Below, piece by piece: positions 1-8,295 of a stretch of DNA of 64,000 nucleotides. Positions within the stretch are counted from its first letter, which is position 1, and each line of letters begins with the position of its first letter. This DNA is from Alteromonas sp. V450 (GTDB lineage: Bacteria; Pseudomonadota; Gammaproteobacteria; Enterobacterales; Alteromonadaceae): contig NZ_MODU01000004.1 in NCBI RefSeq assembly GCF_001885075.1, positions 4,325,504-4,389,503 on the forward strand. The letters are read 5' to 3'. Position numbers and translations under genes: made by a program. The notes beneath the pieces were generated by a model. The model made no database searches, was not told where the DNA came from, and worked only from the letters and a program-made list of their open reading frames with translations.

Positions 1-245
1 TAGTAATAAGGAATTTTACATGTTTTGAAACGTTATTTTTCATTGCTGGGGTGGCTACTTAGAGAAATGTTTTATATTATAACGCGGGTTTGTAGCCCCT
101 ATTTGAAGACGATCTGGCCTCGGAAAAACCGAGAAAATGGAAGTTGTAAAGTGATGGATATAATAATTTATGCGTTGCCTCGTTTTGTTAAGTCATCGCG
201 CTGCTTTACTGTTGCGCGCATCAGCCGCTTTGGGTTTTTAGATTT

Positions 246-1313
246 ATGCTGAATTATTTGCAGTTTGTACCGCTTTTTACTGCATTTTTTGTCGCGCTAA
301 TACTGTTAGTGGTAATGACGCCGCTTGCGCATCAGTTCGGTTTGGTTGACCAACCATCAGCGCGCAAGCGTCATACGGGGATTGTTCCGCTAACAGGCGG
401 CGTTGCTATTTTTATGGCGGTGCTTGTTGCAAGCGTTGCAACTGACGTTTGGATGAAAAATAACCCGCTTTTCTTTACGGCATCCGCTTTTATTGTGCTT
501 CTTGGAATGCTTGACGACCGTTTTGATTTAAGTGCAAAAGGCCGCTTAATGTGTCAGTTTGGCGTTGCTGCTATTATGGCGTGGAGTGCTCAAAACTATA
601 TTACGTCGCTAGGAAACATCTTTGGCACAGGTGAAATCGTCATGGATATTGGCGGTTACTTCTTCACCATTGTTTGTGTCGTTGGCGTTATCAATGCGTT
701 TAACATGATAGATGGTATTGATGGCCTAGCAGGCGGTATGAGTCTGGTTATATTACTCATCGTTGCTGGCTTTTTGGTTTCCACGGGCAATGGTGCCTCC
801 ATCATGGAGCCCCTTATTATCGTTGCTGCCATCGTCCCTTTTCTTGCGTTTAATCTTAGCTGGAAGGGATTCAAAGGCAATAAAATATTTATGGGTGATG
901 CGGGAAGTATGTTTGTAGGGCTTACCATTGTATGGCTACTTGTAGACCATACTCAAGGTGATGCGCCAGCATTTAGGCCCATTACTGCCGTGTGGTTGGT
1001 GGGATTGCCGCTCATGGATATGGCGGCAATTATGTATCGTCGGGCCCGCAAAGGTCAGTCTATGCTGAGACCCGATCGACAACATCTTCACAATATCTTC
1101 ATGCGAGCGGGCTTAAGCAGCCGCAAATCGCTTGTAGCCATTTTACTTCTTGGTGCTTGTTATTGTCTTGTCGGCATTTTAGGTGAGATATACCTTGTGC
1201 ATGAAGCTATAATGTTTTGGGGGTTTATCGCCGTATTAGTCGTGTATAGCCTTGTTATTCAAAACATTTGGGGTGTATTGCGTTTTATAAAACGCATGAC
1301 TTCACGAGTTTAG
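246..1313 (+). CDS. wecA: Undecaprenyl-phosphate N-acetylglucosaminyl 1-phosphate transferase (WecA type)
   Basis: Polytopic inner-membrane enzyme of the MraY/WecA family. It moves GlcNAc-1-phosphate (or a related sugar phosphate) from the UDP-sugar to undecaprenyl phosphate, the first step of O-antigen or exopolysaccharide repeat assembly. The 355-aa length fits WecA. Visible family motifs: the early DQPSARKRH loop (about residues 35-43), the DD pair at 90-91, NMIDGIDGLAGG at 153-164, the catalytic-loop GDAGS at 217-221 and the RPDRQHLHN His motif at 275-283. Many hydrophobic segments lie between them. The ATG has no strong ribosome binding site. Two glycosyltransferases follow on the same strand, which supports a polysaccharide role. 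WecA rather than MraY is chosen because of the RPDRQHLH loop and the context; sugar specificity is not visible. Confidence 0.9.
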   Translation: MLNYLQFVPLFTAFFVALILLVVMTPLAHQFGLVDQPSARKRHTGIVPLTGGVAIFMAVLVASVATDVWMKNNPLFFTASAFIVLLGMLDDRFDLSAKGRLMCQFGVAAIMAWSAQNYITSLGNIFGTGEIVMDIGGYFFTIVCVVGVINAFNMIDGIDGLAGGMSLVILLIVAGFLVSTGNGASIMEPLIIVAAIVPFLAFNLSWKGFKGNKIFMGDAGSMFVGLTIVWLLVDHTQGDAPAFRPITAVWLVGLPLMDMAAIMYRRARKGQSMLRPDRQHLHNIFMRAGLSSRKSLVAILLLGACYCLVGILGEIYLVHEAIMFWGFIAVLVVYSLVIQNIWGVLRFIKRMTSRV

Positions 1314-1426
1314 CAAATCGCGGCTAGGTGAAGTATGATATATGCATAACGCTACGACTTTCTATGCTTCCTTCGATTGAGAGAGGATTTGCATTGTACA
1401 TTCTCTTTTTCTGCAGGCTTTAATCT

Positions 1427-2314
1427 TTGACAAATCAATTCACAATACTCCGTAACCAGTTTGAGCACAGTCGAATTGAATCTATTGTGGCAATGTCAGT
1501 TTATAGTGAAGATAATGCAAAATGGTTAAAGGAAGCAATTGACAGCATTATTCACCAGACGTACACCCAATTTCTGTTTGTCATTGTGATGGATGGCGAA
1601 GTGTCAAATGCAATATCGTCGGTTATCGAATCTGCAGCATTGAAAGATAATCGCGTTGTTGTTGCTAAAAACACAAGTAACGTAGGGCTGGCTAGCAGCA
1701 TGAACTCCGTCGCTGAATTCGCGATGCAATATACGCCGTCTTACTTTGTAAGAATGGATGCCGACGACATTTCCGAACCTCACAGGCTTTTACGCCAGAT
1801 AACTTATTTAGACAAACACAAAACAATTTCCGTTTTAGGTTCTGCACTAACTGAAATAAATGAAAGTGGAAAAAAGGTGGGCGCGCGTGTCATGCCTTCG
1901 TCTCATAAGCAAATTGTTAAAATCTTGCCTAGACGATGTTCCCTAAATCATCCAACCGTTGTAATTCGATATAATGTGTTTAGAGATGGATTTCGTTACG
2001 ACGATAAATTACGAAATACGCAAGACTACTTTTTTTGGATAACGCTAGCGGCAAATGGTTATATTTTCAGAAACCTAAAAGATAGACTTCTCAACTTTAG
2101 AAGAGTAAACAACTTCTATAAAAGAAGAGGTTTCAGTAAGTCGCTGAATGAATTCAAAGCACGCATATTGGCTATTAAGGAGCTCAAACAGTTTTCTCCT
2201 TTCAATTTATTGTATGCCTGCGGCGTTCTTTCTTTACGCCTTATGCCTGGAAAAGTGGTGAAACTAGCGTATAAGCTCGATAGACACTTCTTAGAGAGGT
2301 TCGGAAAACATTGA
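1427..2314 (+). CDS. Family 2 glycosyltransferase
   Basis: GT-A fold glycosyltransferase, probably adding a sugar to a lipid-linked surface polysaccharide at the cytoplasmic face. The first beta strand (IVAMSVYSEDN, residues 20-30) and the nucleotide-sugar/metal motif RMDADD (109-114) are visible; the C-terminal third is basic, without clear membrane segments. The chosen start is TTG: the first ATG in frame (1493) would cut into the first beta strand, so an upstream start is needed. The gene lies 113 bp after wecA, and its stop overlaps the next glycosyltransferase by 4 bp, which suggests translational coupling. The sugar donor and acceptor cannot be read from the sequence. Confidence 0.85.
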   Translation: MTNQFTILRNQFEHSRIESIVAMSVYSEDNAKWLKEAIDSIIHQTYTQFLFVIVMDGEVSNAISSVIESAALKDNRVVVAKNTSNVGLASSMNSVAEFAMQYTPSYFVRMDADDISEPHRLLRQITYLDKHKTISVLGSALTEINESGKKVGARVMPSSHKQIVKILPRRCSLNHPTVVIRYNVFRDGFRYDDKLRNTQDYFFWITLAANGYIFRNLKDRLLNFRRVNNFYKRRGFSKSLNEFKARILAIKELKQFSPFNLLYACGVLSLRLMPGKVVKLAYKLDRHFLERFGKH

Positions 2315-3192
2315 GAGTGGGTATAGTTATTGTGCTATACAACCCCGATGTAGAGCACGTAAATACTATAATAAATCAATTTAGCTCTCCTGAGTGGGTA
2401 GTTGCTGTTGTCGATAACTCTGCATCAAGTACTGAACTCAAACTACCTGAAAATGGTCACTATATTCACTGTAAATCTAATATTGGTATTGCTGCGGCAC
2501 AAAATGCAGGTTTGAAATATGTATTTGGAAGCAAGGCCGACTATGCATTTTTACTCGATCAAGACAGTATGTTTGACCAAAACACCGCTGAAACGCTTTA
2601 TCGCCAGTTTCGTCAATTAGAAAACGACACCCGTATCGCTGCGATTGGACCATCCGTTTTATGCCAATTTTCTGAGCGCGTCCAACGAGGTAAACTTCAG
2701 CGGGGCCATGCCATAAACGATGAAACCATAGAAGTTATGCAAATCATTGCTTCAGGTATGTTGCTTTCCAAAGATGCTTTTGCCGCTGTGGGTGATAAAG
2801 AAACAGGTTTGTTTATCGATGGGGTCGATCATGAGTGGTGCTGGCGAGCCCGAAAAGAAGGTTGGAAAGTGTTTCAATCATTAATAGCGTGCATGCCGCA
2901 TAAACAAGGTGACGCGAGGGTAAAGTTATTCGGCTTAACCTTCAAAAAAGGAGCACCAATGCGATTATACTATCAATTCAGAAATATCTGTATTTTGGCG
3001 CGTAGAAGTTATGTACCGCTTTATTGGAAGTGTCGTCATGTTTGTGCAATACCGCTCAGATATGTTGTAAACCGGTTTTGTTTTGATGAAGGAGCTGTGA
3101 GGGGAGCCATGATGATACAGGGTTTGAAAGATGGCTTTAAGCATAGACTCGGTGAAATGAGTAGTGACAGCGCTAACGTGAAAAATAAGTGA
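2311..3192 (+). CDS. Family 2 glycosyltransferase, rhamnosyltransferase-like
   Basis: Second GT2 enzyme of the block. The N-terminus VGIVIVLYNPD, the DNSASS motif (35-40), SNIGIAAAQNAGL (56-68) and FLLDQDS (80-86) match the dTDP-rhamnosyltransferase (RfbF/WbbL-like) subgroup, in which DQD takes the DxD role. The C-terminal part holds DGVDHEWCWRARKEGW, the usual acceptor-side element of GT2 enzymes. The TTG start overlaps the previous gene's TGA. A rhamnose donor is inferred from family resemblance only; no rhamnose biosynthesis genes lie in this window. Confidence 0.82.
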   Translation: MRVGIVIVLYNPDVEHVNTIINQFSSPEWVVAVVDNSASSTELKLPENGHYIHCKSNIGIAAAQNAGLKYVFGSKADYAFLLDQDSMFDQNTAETLYRQFRQLENDTRIAAIGPSVLCQFSERVQRGKLQRGHAINDETIEVMQIIASGMLLSKDAFAAVGDKETGLFIDGVDHEWCWRARKEGWKVFQSLIACMPHKQGDARVKLFGLTFKKGAPMRLYYQFRNICILARRSYVPLYWKCRHVCAIPLRYVVNRFCFDEGAVRGAMMIQGLKDGFKHRLGEMSSDSANVKNK

Positions 3193-3227
3193 AAGAAGGC
3201 GTAGTATTTACCTACTTTCTTTTCACA

Positions 3228-3262
3228 ATTGTGGTGCAATTGATATAAGATTTCACCACAAT
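3228..3262. promoter_or_regulatory. 9-bp inverted repeat in the glycosyltransferase-galU gap
   Basis: ATTGTGGTG at 3228-3236 is matched by CACCACAAT at 3254-3262 with a 17-nt spacer. A looser hairpin (about 3189-3225) lies just before it, overlapping the end of the glycosyltransferase gene. Neither is followed by a T-run, so these could be an operator, a processed 3' hairpin or chance. The rest of the 277-bp gap shows nothing recognisable apart from the galU ribosome binding site. Confidence 0.3.
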
Positions 3263-3469
3263 AGGGCTTGCCGAGCGCTTTTCAACGCCTTTTGCTCCAT
3301 TTATAGGCAAAACGAGTTAAAAAATGGCAATTGGAACATCGATTGCATCATTACATCATTACATATATACATTGAGACAACGACAGCAACATTATCCTTT
3401 CCAAAGCATGTTCAAAATGAGCAATGCGCATTGAAATGAGAAAGTAGATTAAAAACAAGGACACTATCT

Positions 3470-4363
3470 ATGAGTCAGGTGAAGAAAGCAGTAATTCCCG
3501 TTGCGGGACTAGGTACAAGAATGTTACCTGCCACAAAAGCCATTCCCAAAGAGATGCTACCTGTGGTTGATAAGCCACTTATTCAATACGTAGTGAGTGA
3601 ATGTGTAGCGGCCGGTCTTAAAGAAATTATTCTTGTTACTCATGCTAGTAAAAACAGTATCGAGAATCATTTTGACACTTCATTTGAGCTTGAAGCTACG
3701 CTAGAAAAGCGCGTGAAACGACAGCTTTTAGAAGAGGTTCAATCAATCTGTCCTAAAGACGTAACGATAATGCATATTCGTCAGGGCGTTGCTAATGGTC
3801 TTGGACATGCTGTGCTTTGCGCTCGCCCGCTTATTGGCGACGCGCCCTTTGCGGTAGTTTTACCTGATGTAATCATTGATGATGCAGCAAGTAACCCCAA
3901 AAAAGACAATTTGGCAGACATGGTAGCTAAATTTAATACGAGCCGAGTAAGTCAGGTAATGGTAGAGCAAGTACCGCAAGAGGAAATATCAAAGTTCGGT
4001 ATTGCAGATCTTGATGGTGCAGATTTAGCACAAGGTGAATCTGCAAAAATCCATAAAATGGTAGAAAAGCCTCCGTTAGATGAAGCGCCCTCCGACCTAG
4101 CGGTAGTAGGCAGATATGTGTTGTCTGAAAAAATTTGGGATCTTCTTGAATTCACACCTCCAGGCGCAGGTGGCGAAGTTCAATTAACAGATGCAATAGA
4201 TGCACTTATGAAACTAGAACAAGTTGATGCGTATTACATGAAAGGTAAGAGCCATGACTGCGGTAGTAAGCTAGGTTACATGAAAGCAAATGTGGAGTAT
4301 GCACTTCGCCACCCGGCACTCGGTGAAGAGTTCAAAGCTTACCTAGCGTCAATAGCGAAGTAA
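3470..4363 (+). CDS. galU: UTP--glucose-1-phosphate uridylyltransferase
   Basis: Makes UDP-glucose from UTP and glucose-1-phosphate in the cytoplasm, feeding polysaccharide and LPS core synthesis. The 297-aa length is typical of bacterial GalU. The nucleotide-binding start [16 protein letters not shown] (about residues 8-23), the [10 protein letters not shown] stretch, MVEKP near residue 200 and [11 protein letters not shown] near 235-245 are all present. AAGGACA precedes the ATG by a suitable distance. It lies downstream of the wecA/glycosyltransferase block but 277 bp away, so it probably has its own promoter, and it ends at a clear terminator. Confidence 0.97.
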   Translation: MSQVKKAVIPVAGLGTRMLPATKAIPKEMLPVVDKPLIQYVVSECVAAGLKEIILVTHASKNSIENHFDTSFELEATLEKRVKRQLLEEVQSICPKDVTIMHIRQGVANGLGHAVLCARPLIGDAPFAVVLPDVIIDDAASNPKKDNLADMVAKFNTSRVSQVMVEQVPQEEISKFGIADLDGADLAQGESAKIHKMVEKPPLDEAPSDLAVVGRYVLSEKIWDLLEFTPPGAGGEVQLTDAIDALMKLEQVDAYYMKGKSHDCGSKLGYMKANVEYALRHPALGEEFKAYLASIAK

Positions 4364-4381
4364 CATTAGGAAAAAAGAGAG

Positions 4382-4406
4382 ATGCGCCGATAAGGCGCAT
4401 TTTTTA
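4382..4406. terminator. Intrinsic terminator between galU and the comEA-like gene
   Basis: ATGCGCC (4382-4388), 5-nt loop, GGCGCAT (4394-4400), then a run of T. It ends galU. The minus-strand comEA-like gene stops inside the same spot, so it may work in both directions. Confidence 0.85.
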
Positions 4407-4718
4407 TTTCACACGCACATGCTGTTCAATTCTACTAAGCATTTTATCTCCAATCCCTTTTACTTGAGTGAGCTGAGCTACTTCTAAAAATGGCCCAACT
4501 TCTTCTCGATATATAATAATGGCTTTCGCTTTCGATTGACCTACTCCAGGAAGCTTTTTAAGTTCCTCTAAGCTTGCGGTATTAAGATCTATTTTCGCTG
4601 AAACCTCCTGAGTAGACATGGCGGAGCCTATGGTTTCTGCGTCATCTTTTGCAATTACAACCGGTGACTGTGACAGCAGTGCGCCGCACAATAACAAACT
4701 AGTAAATAACATTTTCAT
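4404..4718 (-). CDS. ComEA-like helix-hairpin-helix DNA-binding protein
   Basis: Small exported protein of the ComEA type, which in competent bacteria binds incoming double-stranded DNA in the periplasm. Start set at the ATG at 4718, giving 104 aa: AAGGA sits 6 nt upstream, and this start yields a classic signal peptide (MKMLFTSLLLCGALLSQSPVV). The C-terminal part carries the helix-hairpin-helix repeat DLNTASLEELKKLPGVGQSKA followed by a second, KGIGDKML. It lacks the SLBB part of larger ComEA proteins, as is usual in gammaproteobacteria. A role in DNA uptake is from family knowledge; no other competence gene is nearby. Confidence 0.82.
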   Translation of the reverse strand: MKMLFTSLLLCGALLSQSPVVIAKDDAETIGSAMSTQEVSAKIDLNTASLEELKKLPGVGQSKAKAIIIYREEVGPFLEVAQLTQVKGIGDKMLSRIEQHVRVK

Positions 4719-4848
4719 TATCTTTCCTTGTATGGCTAATATTGAGAGTAAGAACACAAACGCGTTGCATAGCGTGTGTACACGGAATGATGTTAATGGA
4801 AAGGAGAAAAAGCGGAAGGCCAGTTTTAGTACAGTATTACTACAAAAA

Positions 4849-4871
4849 AGCGGGCAAATGCCCGCTCAATC
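4849..4871 (-). terminator. Intrinsic terminator after the isocitrate dehydrogenase gene
   Basis: On the minus strand AGCGGGCA, short loop, TGCCCGCT (4849-4866 in all) is followed by TTTTTT. It lies just past the dehydrogenase stop codon at 4889. Confidence 0.8.
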
Positions 4872-4888
4872 AATTCTACCGCCCGAGT

Positions 4889-5896
4889 TTAAAGACGCTC
4901 TAGTAGTGCATCTGTGAACTCTGTAGTGCCAGCTTCTCCGCCTAGATCTCGCGTTGTGCGATCACCCGATTCGATAACATCTTTCAACGCAGTGCGAATC
5001 TTCTCGGCTTTGTCACCCATGTTCAAGTACTCAAGCATTTGTGCTGCAGCAAGAATAACTGATGTTGGGTTTGCTAGGTTTTTACCGGCGATATCCGGCG
5101 CAGAGCCGTGCACGGCCTCAAAAATTGCGCAGTCTTCACCAATATTTGCACCTGGTGCCATTCCTAGTCCACCAACAAGCCCAGCACAAAGGTCAGACAA
5201 AATATCACCAAATAAGTTGGTGGTTACGATAACGTCAAATTGGTGAGGGTTCATAACAAGTTGCATACAGCAGTTATCGACAATCATTTCTGCAGATTCA
5301 ATGTCTGGATAACGCTCGCCCACTTCTCGGGCTACTTTCAAAAATAGGCCAGAAGTAGACTTAAGAATGTTTGCTTTGTGAACCGCTGTTACTTTTTTGC
5401 GGCCTTCACGACGTGCTAACTCGTAGGCAAAAGTAACGATTTTTTCAGCGCCGTCACGAGTGATTTTACTCATTGCTTCAGCTTCATTACCATCTTCAGA
5501 TACGACCTGACCAAGGCCAGAGTACATGCCCTGCGTGTTTTCGCGAACCGTTATGATGTCAATGTCTTCATAACGCGCTTTGGTGCCTTTGAAAGACATT
5601 ACTGGACGAAGGTTTGCATAAAGCTTGAATTGTTTACGAAGACTTACGTTGATAGACGTAAAACCTTCACCTACTGGTGTAGTAAGAGGCCCTTTCAGAG
5701 CAACCTTATTCTTTGCAATTAGGTCCAATGTTTCTTGTGGTAGTAATTCACCGTGTTCTTCCAGCGCTACTAATCCGGCATCGGCATAATCATAGGCAAA
5801 ATCACAGCCAACCTTATCTAAAATTTTTGTGGTTGCATCGATAATATCCGGGCCAATGCCGTCACCGCGAATGACTGTAATACGTTGCTGAGTCAT
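4889..5896 (-). CDS. Isocitrate dehydrogenase, NAD-type (isocitrate/isopropylmalate dehydrogenase family)
   Basis: Oxidative decarboxylation of isocitrate to 2-oxoglutarate in the TCA cycle. The 335-aa protein is of the short class. The substrate loop NVSLRKQFKLYANLRP (about 84-99) with Ser and Arg residues fits isocitrate rather than isopropylmalate. The metal-site Asp cluster TTNLFGDILSD and the cofactor loop HGSAPDIAGKNLANP are visible. Asp-Ile after HGSAP is the pattern of NAD-dependent enzymes; NADP enzymes such as E. coli Icd have Lys-Tyr there. It stands alone between a promoter gap and a terminator. Homoisocitrate or isopropylmalate dehydrogenase are less likely alternatives, since no leu genes are near. 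Confidence 0.88.
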   Translation of the reverse strand: MTQQRITVIRGDGIGPDIIDATTKILDKVGCDFAYDYADAGLVALEEHGELLPQETLDLIAKNKVALKGPLTTPVGEGFTSINVSLRKQFKLYANLRPVMSFKGTKARYEDIDIITVRENTQGMYSGLGQVVSEDGNEAEAMSKITRDGAEKIVTFAYELARREGRKKVTAVHKANILKSTSGLFLKVAREVGERYPDIESAEMIVDNCCMQLVMNPHQFDVIVTTNLFGDILSDLCAGLVGGLGMAPGANIGEDCAIFEAVHGSAPDIAGKNLANPTSVILAAAQMLEYLNMGDKAEKIRTALKDVIESGDRTTRDLGGEAGTTEFTDALLERL

Positions 5897-6110
5897 GTTG
5901 AGGGATCCTCTGGTAATTCTGTTGTCAAAATCGTTAGGTTTACTAAATTGTAGTCTGGCGATTTAATAGCGCCAAAGCGTGCCTGCTTTTTTATTAGGGT
6001 CTTGTAGGGCAAGTGGCAAAGCAGTGCAAAAGTTGACGTATTTTATACGATTGAAGGCATAAGTTATAGACATTAGTCACGATAAATGAGGGGAAATATG
6101 GAAATTAACG

Positions 6111-7727
6111 CTATGTAAGTAATGGAGAGAACAAAAGTGTTCGATGACCCTCAAGCACTTGCACTAGATCAGATGGGGCTAAACGTAGTCTCTGATAAAG
6201 CTTTCCAAATTTCTCCAATGATGCTGAATCAATATTGCTTCCTCTTAAATACACCTCTGTAGCAAGAGCAAATGACAGCGTCATCAGTACTTGCTCCTTT
6301 TGTAACGAACGAGGCACATCTTGCGTTAACTTTTCGCATTGATGAATGATGGCTCTCCACGATGCACTTTGATGCCATTTTTGTGCTAATTCGCTAGAAA
6401 CAGTCAGCCACGATGTGTTGGTGTTTACCTTAAATGTTTGGCTTATGCGATAAGTAGTCTCTTGATTTAACGGAAGTGCATTAGAAACTTTAAAGCCCGG
6501 AAGCGTAAACAATGGTGCGCATAAAAATGTCATTACTAGTGCAGCTGATTGGGGTGTCAACTTTGTGTCGGTGAGCGATGCAAAGCTGCTGGCTAACGCA
6601 CAAGAAACAAGCGTGAACTGTTTAACGCGGTTTAAAAGCGGGAATTGATGTTGGGTTAGCCTTTCCATTAATGCAAACTGTATAAGCATGTCTCCAACAC
6701 GCTCCAGCCCATATGTTAAAACGGCTTGTTTAATGTTGTTAACCTTGATCTGCTGGCGATTATCTTTGCTTGCGGTGAACATCAAAAAACTATTAAACGT
6801 AGGCACTTTTTCTATTTCTACGCACAGTTTATCAATATCGACATCTCGGTTTTGCAATTCATCTATAATTCGCAAAAGCGCACTTGGTGGTTGCTGGATT
6901 GGATAGGTTGAAGGTAAAAAAGAATGTCCACCTTTTGCAACTCTGTCCTCTGCCGTATCGTTATATAGCGCAATAAAATGTGTGAAAGGAATCTGAAGGT
7001 GCACAGGTGCTTTTATTGAAGCGTTCGCAAACCATGACGCTACTGTATCGTCTTTAGATAAAGAAAAGACAAAGCTGTGCGACTGTTTTACATCTACAAC
7101 CACACCAGGCACATTGTTGACATAGATTTTAGCCCCTGGCATCGACAGGGTAAAAAGATCGACAAGCGGTGTTAATATGTCGTGATGATTAACTGGAACA
7201 CGCATCGCGAGTTGTGAAAATAGTTTATGTGCATGTTCTTTTTTTGCATTCACAGCAAATGCTTTGGCAATAAAACTAAGTCGCTGACACGCACTAATAC
7301 GTATGTCAGGTATGAGTGAAAAATATTTGTCACTTAATAGCGCCTTGCGAAGCTTGATAATGCGAAGCCACGTAGCCAATCCATTTCGTTGAAGAAAACG
7401 GTTAACTGACTTGATTTGTTCTTGGTTCACATTCTCTGACTGCGTCCAATAAACAACGAGCAATGATGCGACTATGTGCTGTAGAAAGTGGTCGTTATAC
7501 CTGTTTAATTTCCCAAAAAGGCACAGCACTAAGCTATGTTGTGTTACTATTGGTAAATCGTTATCTAGTTTTAAAATCGCAATTGCAATAGCAGGGTGAG
7601 CATTGACTAACATCAAGATGCGTTTAGCGCCTTTTAGCCAATAATTAACACATTCACCCGCAGTGCATGATGTGTCAGGCTGACTCGCCAGACGTTTAAG
7701 CGTGGAAATAATATCTGACAGTTCCAT
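6111..7727 (-). CDS. HDOD-domain-like protein of unknown role
   Basis: 538-aa soluble protein with no signal peptide or membrane segment. Residues about 280-420 resemble an HDOD domain: a helical start (LLRIIDELQNRDVDIDKLCVEIEKVP is split over two helices), then VNNIKQAVLTYGLERVGDML, the usual signature of that fold (I-x-x-A-x-x-x-x-G-x-x-R-V). No His-Asp metal pair is visible, as expected for HDOD. The N-terminal 250 residues match nothing I can name. It is the last gene of a minus-strand run, starting 10 bp after the DUF3192 gene. HDOD proteins often act in signalling (c-di-GMP, chemotaxis, stress); the function here is not assigned. Confidence 0.7.
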   Translation of the reverse strand: MELSDIISTLKRLASQPDTSCTAGECVNYWLKGAKRILMLVNAHPAIAIAILKLDNDLPIVTQHSLVLCLFGKLNRYNDHFLQHIVASLLVVYWTQSENVNQEQIKSVNRFLQRNGLATWLRIIKLRKALLSDKYFSLIPDIRISACQRLSFIAKAFAVNAKKEHAHKLFSQLAMRVPVNHHDILTPLVDLFTLSMPGAKIYVNNVPGVVVDVKQSHSFVFSLSKDDTVASWFANASIKAPVHLQIPFTHFIALYNDTAEDRVAKGGHSFLPSTYPIQQPPSALLRIIDELQNRDVDIDKLCVEIEKVPTFNSFLMFTASKDNRQQIKVNNIKQAVLTYGLERVGDMLIQFALMERLTQHQFPLLNRVKQFTLVSCALASSFASLTDTKLTPQSAALVMTFLCAPLFTLPGFKVSNALPLNQETTYRISQTFKVNTNTSWLTVSSELAQKWHQSASWRAIIHQCEKLTQDVPRSLQKEQVLMTLSFALATEVYLRGSNIDSASLEKFGKLYQRLRLAPSDLVQVLEGHRTLLFSPLLT

Positions 7728-7737
7728 TCAACGTTGG

Positions 7738-8112
7738 TTAGCTTTGCTGGAAACTAGAGTATGCCCCTTCTCCCCACGCGATCAGCTTGTCATTTTCAAA
7801 TAAAAGGGGAGTGCATTCGTCTTGGGTAGTAAGCCCATCTGCTCTAACATGTTGGGTTCTAAAAAACATAACCTGTATTGCAGTGCCACCTTGCCGCTTG
7901 GCTTCAGTGATGTCGGGCGAACCTAAAAGAGCCAACACCTCTTCTCGAGTACTACCCAGCTTCAGTTTGGTAATTTGTACGCGGTTATATTCTTCACGAT
8001 CTTTCCAGTCCATATTCTCAGGTTTATCCGGATAGAACATAATAACCATAAACACGAACACCGCGTATAATGCGACACCAGCAAGAATAAGACGAATAAC
8101 CTTGGTATTCAT
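7738..8112 (-). CDS. DUF3192 family membrane-anchored protein
   Basis: Short protein with one N-terminal hydrophobic segment (IRLILAGVALYAVFVFMVIMF) and a periplasmic domain of about 95 residues. The start is placed at the ATG at 8112, giving 124 aa, because GAGAAG lies upstream and the membrane segment follows directly. Core motifs: DWKDREEYNR, the LGSTREEVLALLGSPD helix-turn segment resembling SmpA/BamE-like folds, then RADGLTTQDECTPLLFENDKLIAWGE. A paralogue sits at 13462-13827. Function unknown; the BamE-like look is an inference from the LG-x-x-x-x-E-V-x-x-x-L-G-x-P pattern. Confidence 0.8.
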   Translation of the reverse strand: MNTKVIRLILAGVALYAVFVFMVIMFYPDKPENMDWKDREEYNRVQITKLKLGSTREEVLALLGSPDITEAKRQGGTAIQVMFFRTQHVRADGLTTQDECTPLLFENDKLIAWGEGAYSSFQQS

Positions 8113-8295
8113 AACCGTAACTTCTCGTTTTGGGTTCAATTGATGAATAGTTGCAAAGAACAATGTTCAATTTTTAGTGGATGGCATGTGCAAATAGCGT
8201 TTACCTCTCACCCTATTGTTCAGTGTACCCTAAATTAATTGCTAAAAACATTCAGGCAGCGCAGTGTCGCCACAGTTTTTTAATTCCTGCTGCTG

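Noticed and set aside
25..252. 75-aa ORF at the window start
   Set aside because: TTG start without ribosome binding site, no recognisable domain, overlaps the wecA start; probably non-coding leader.
3324..3434. 36-aa ORF in the gap before galU
   Set aside because: No ribosome binding site and no composition typical of a protein.
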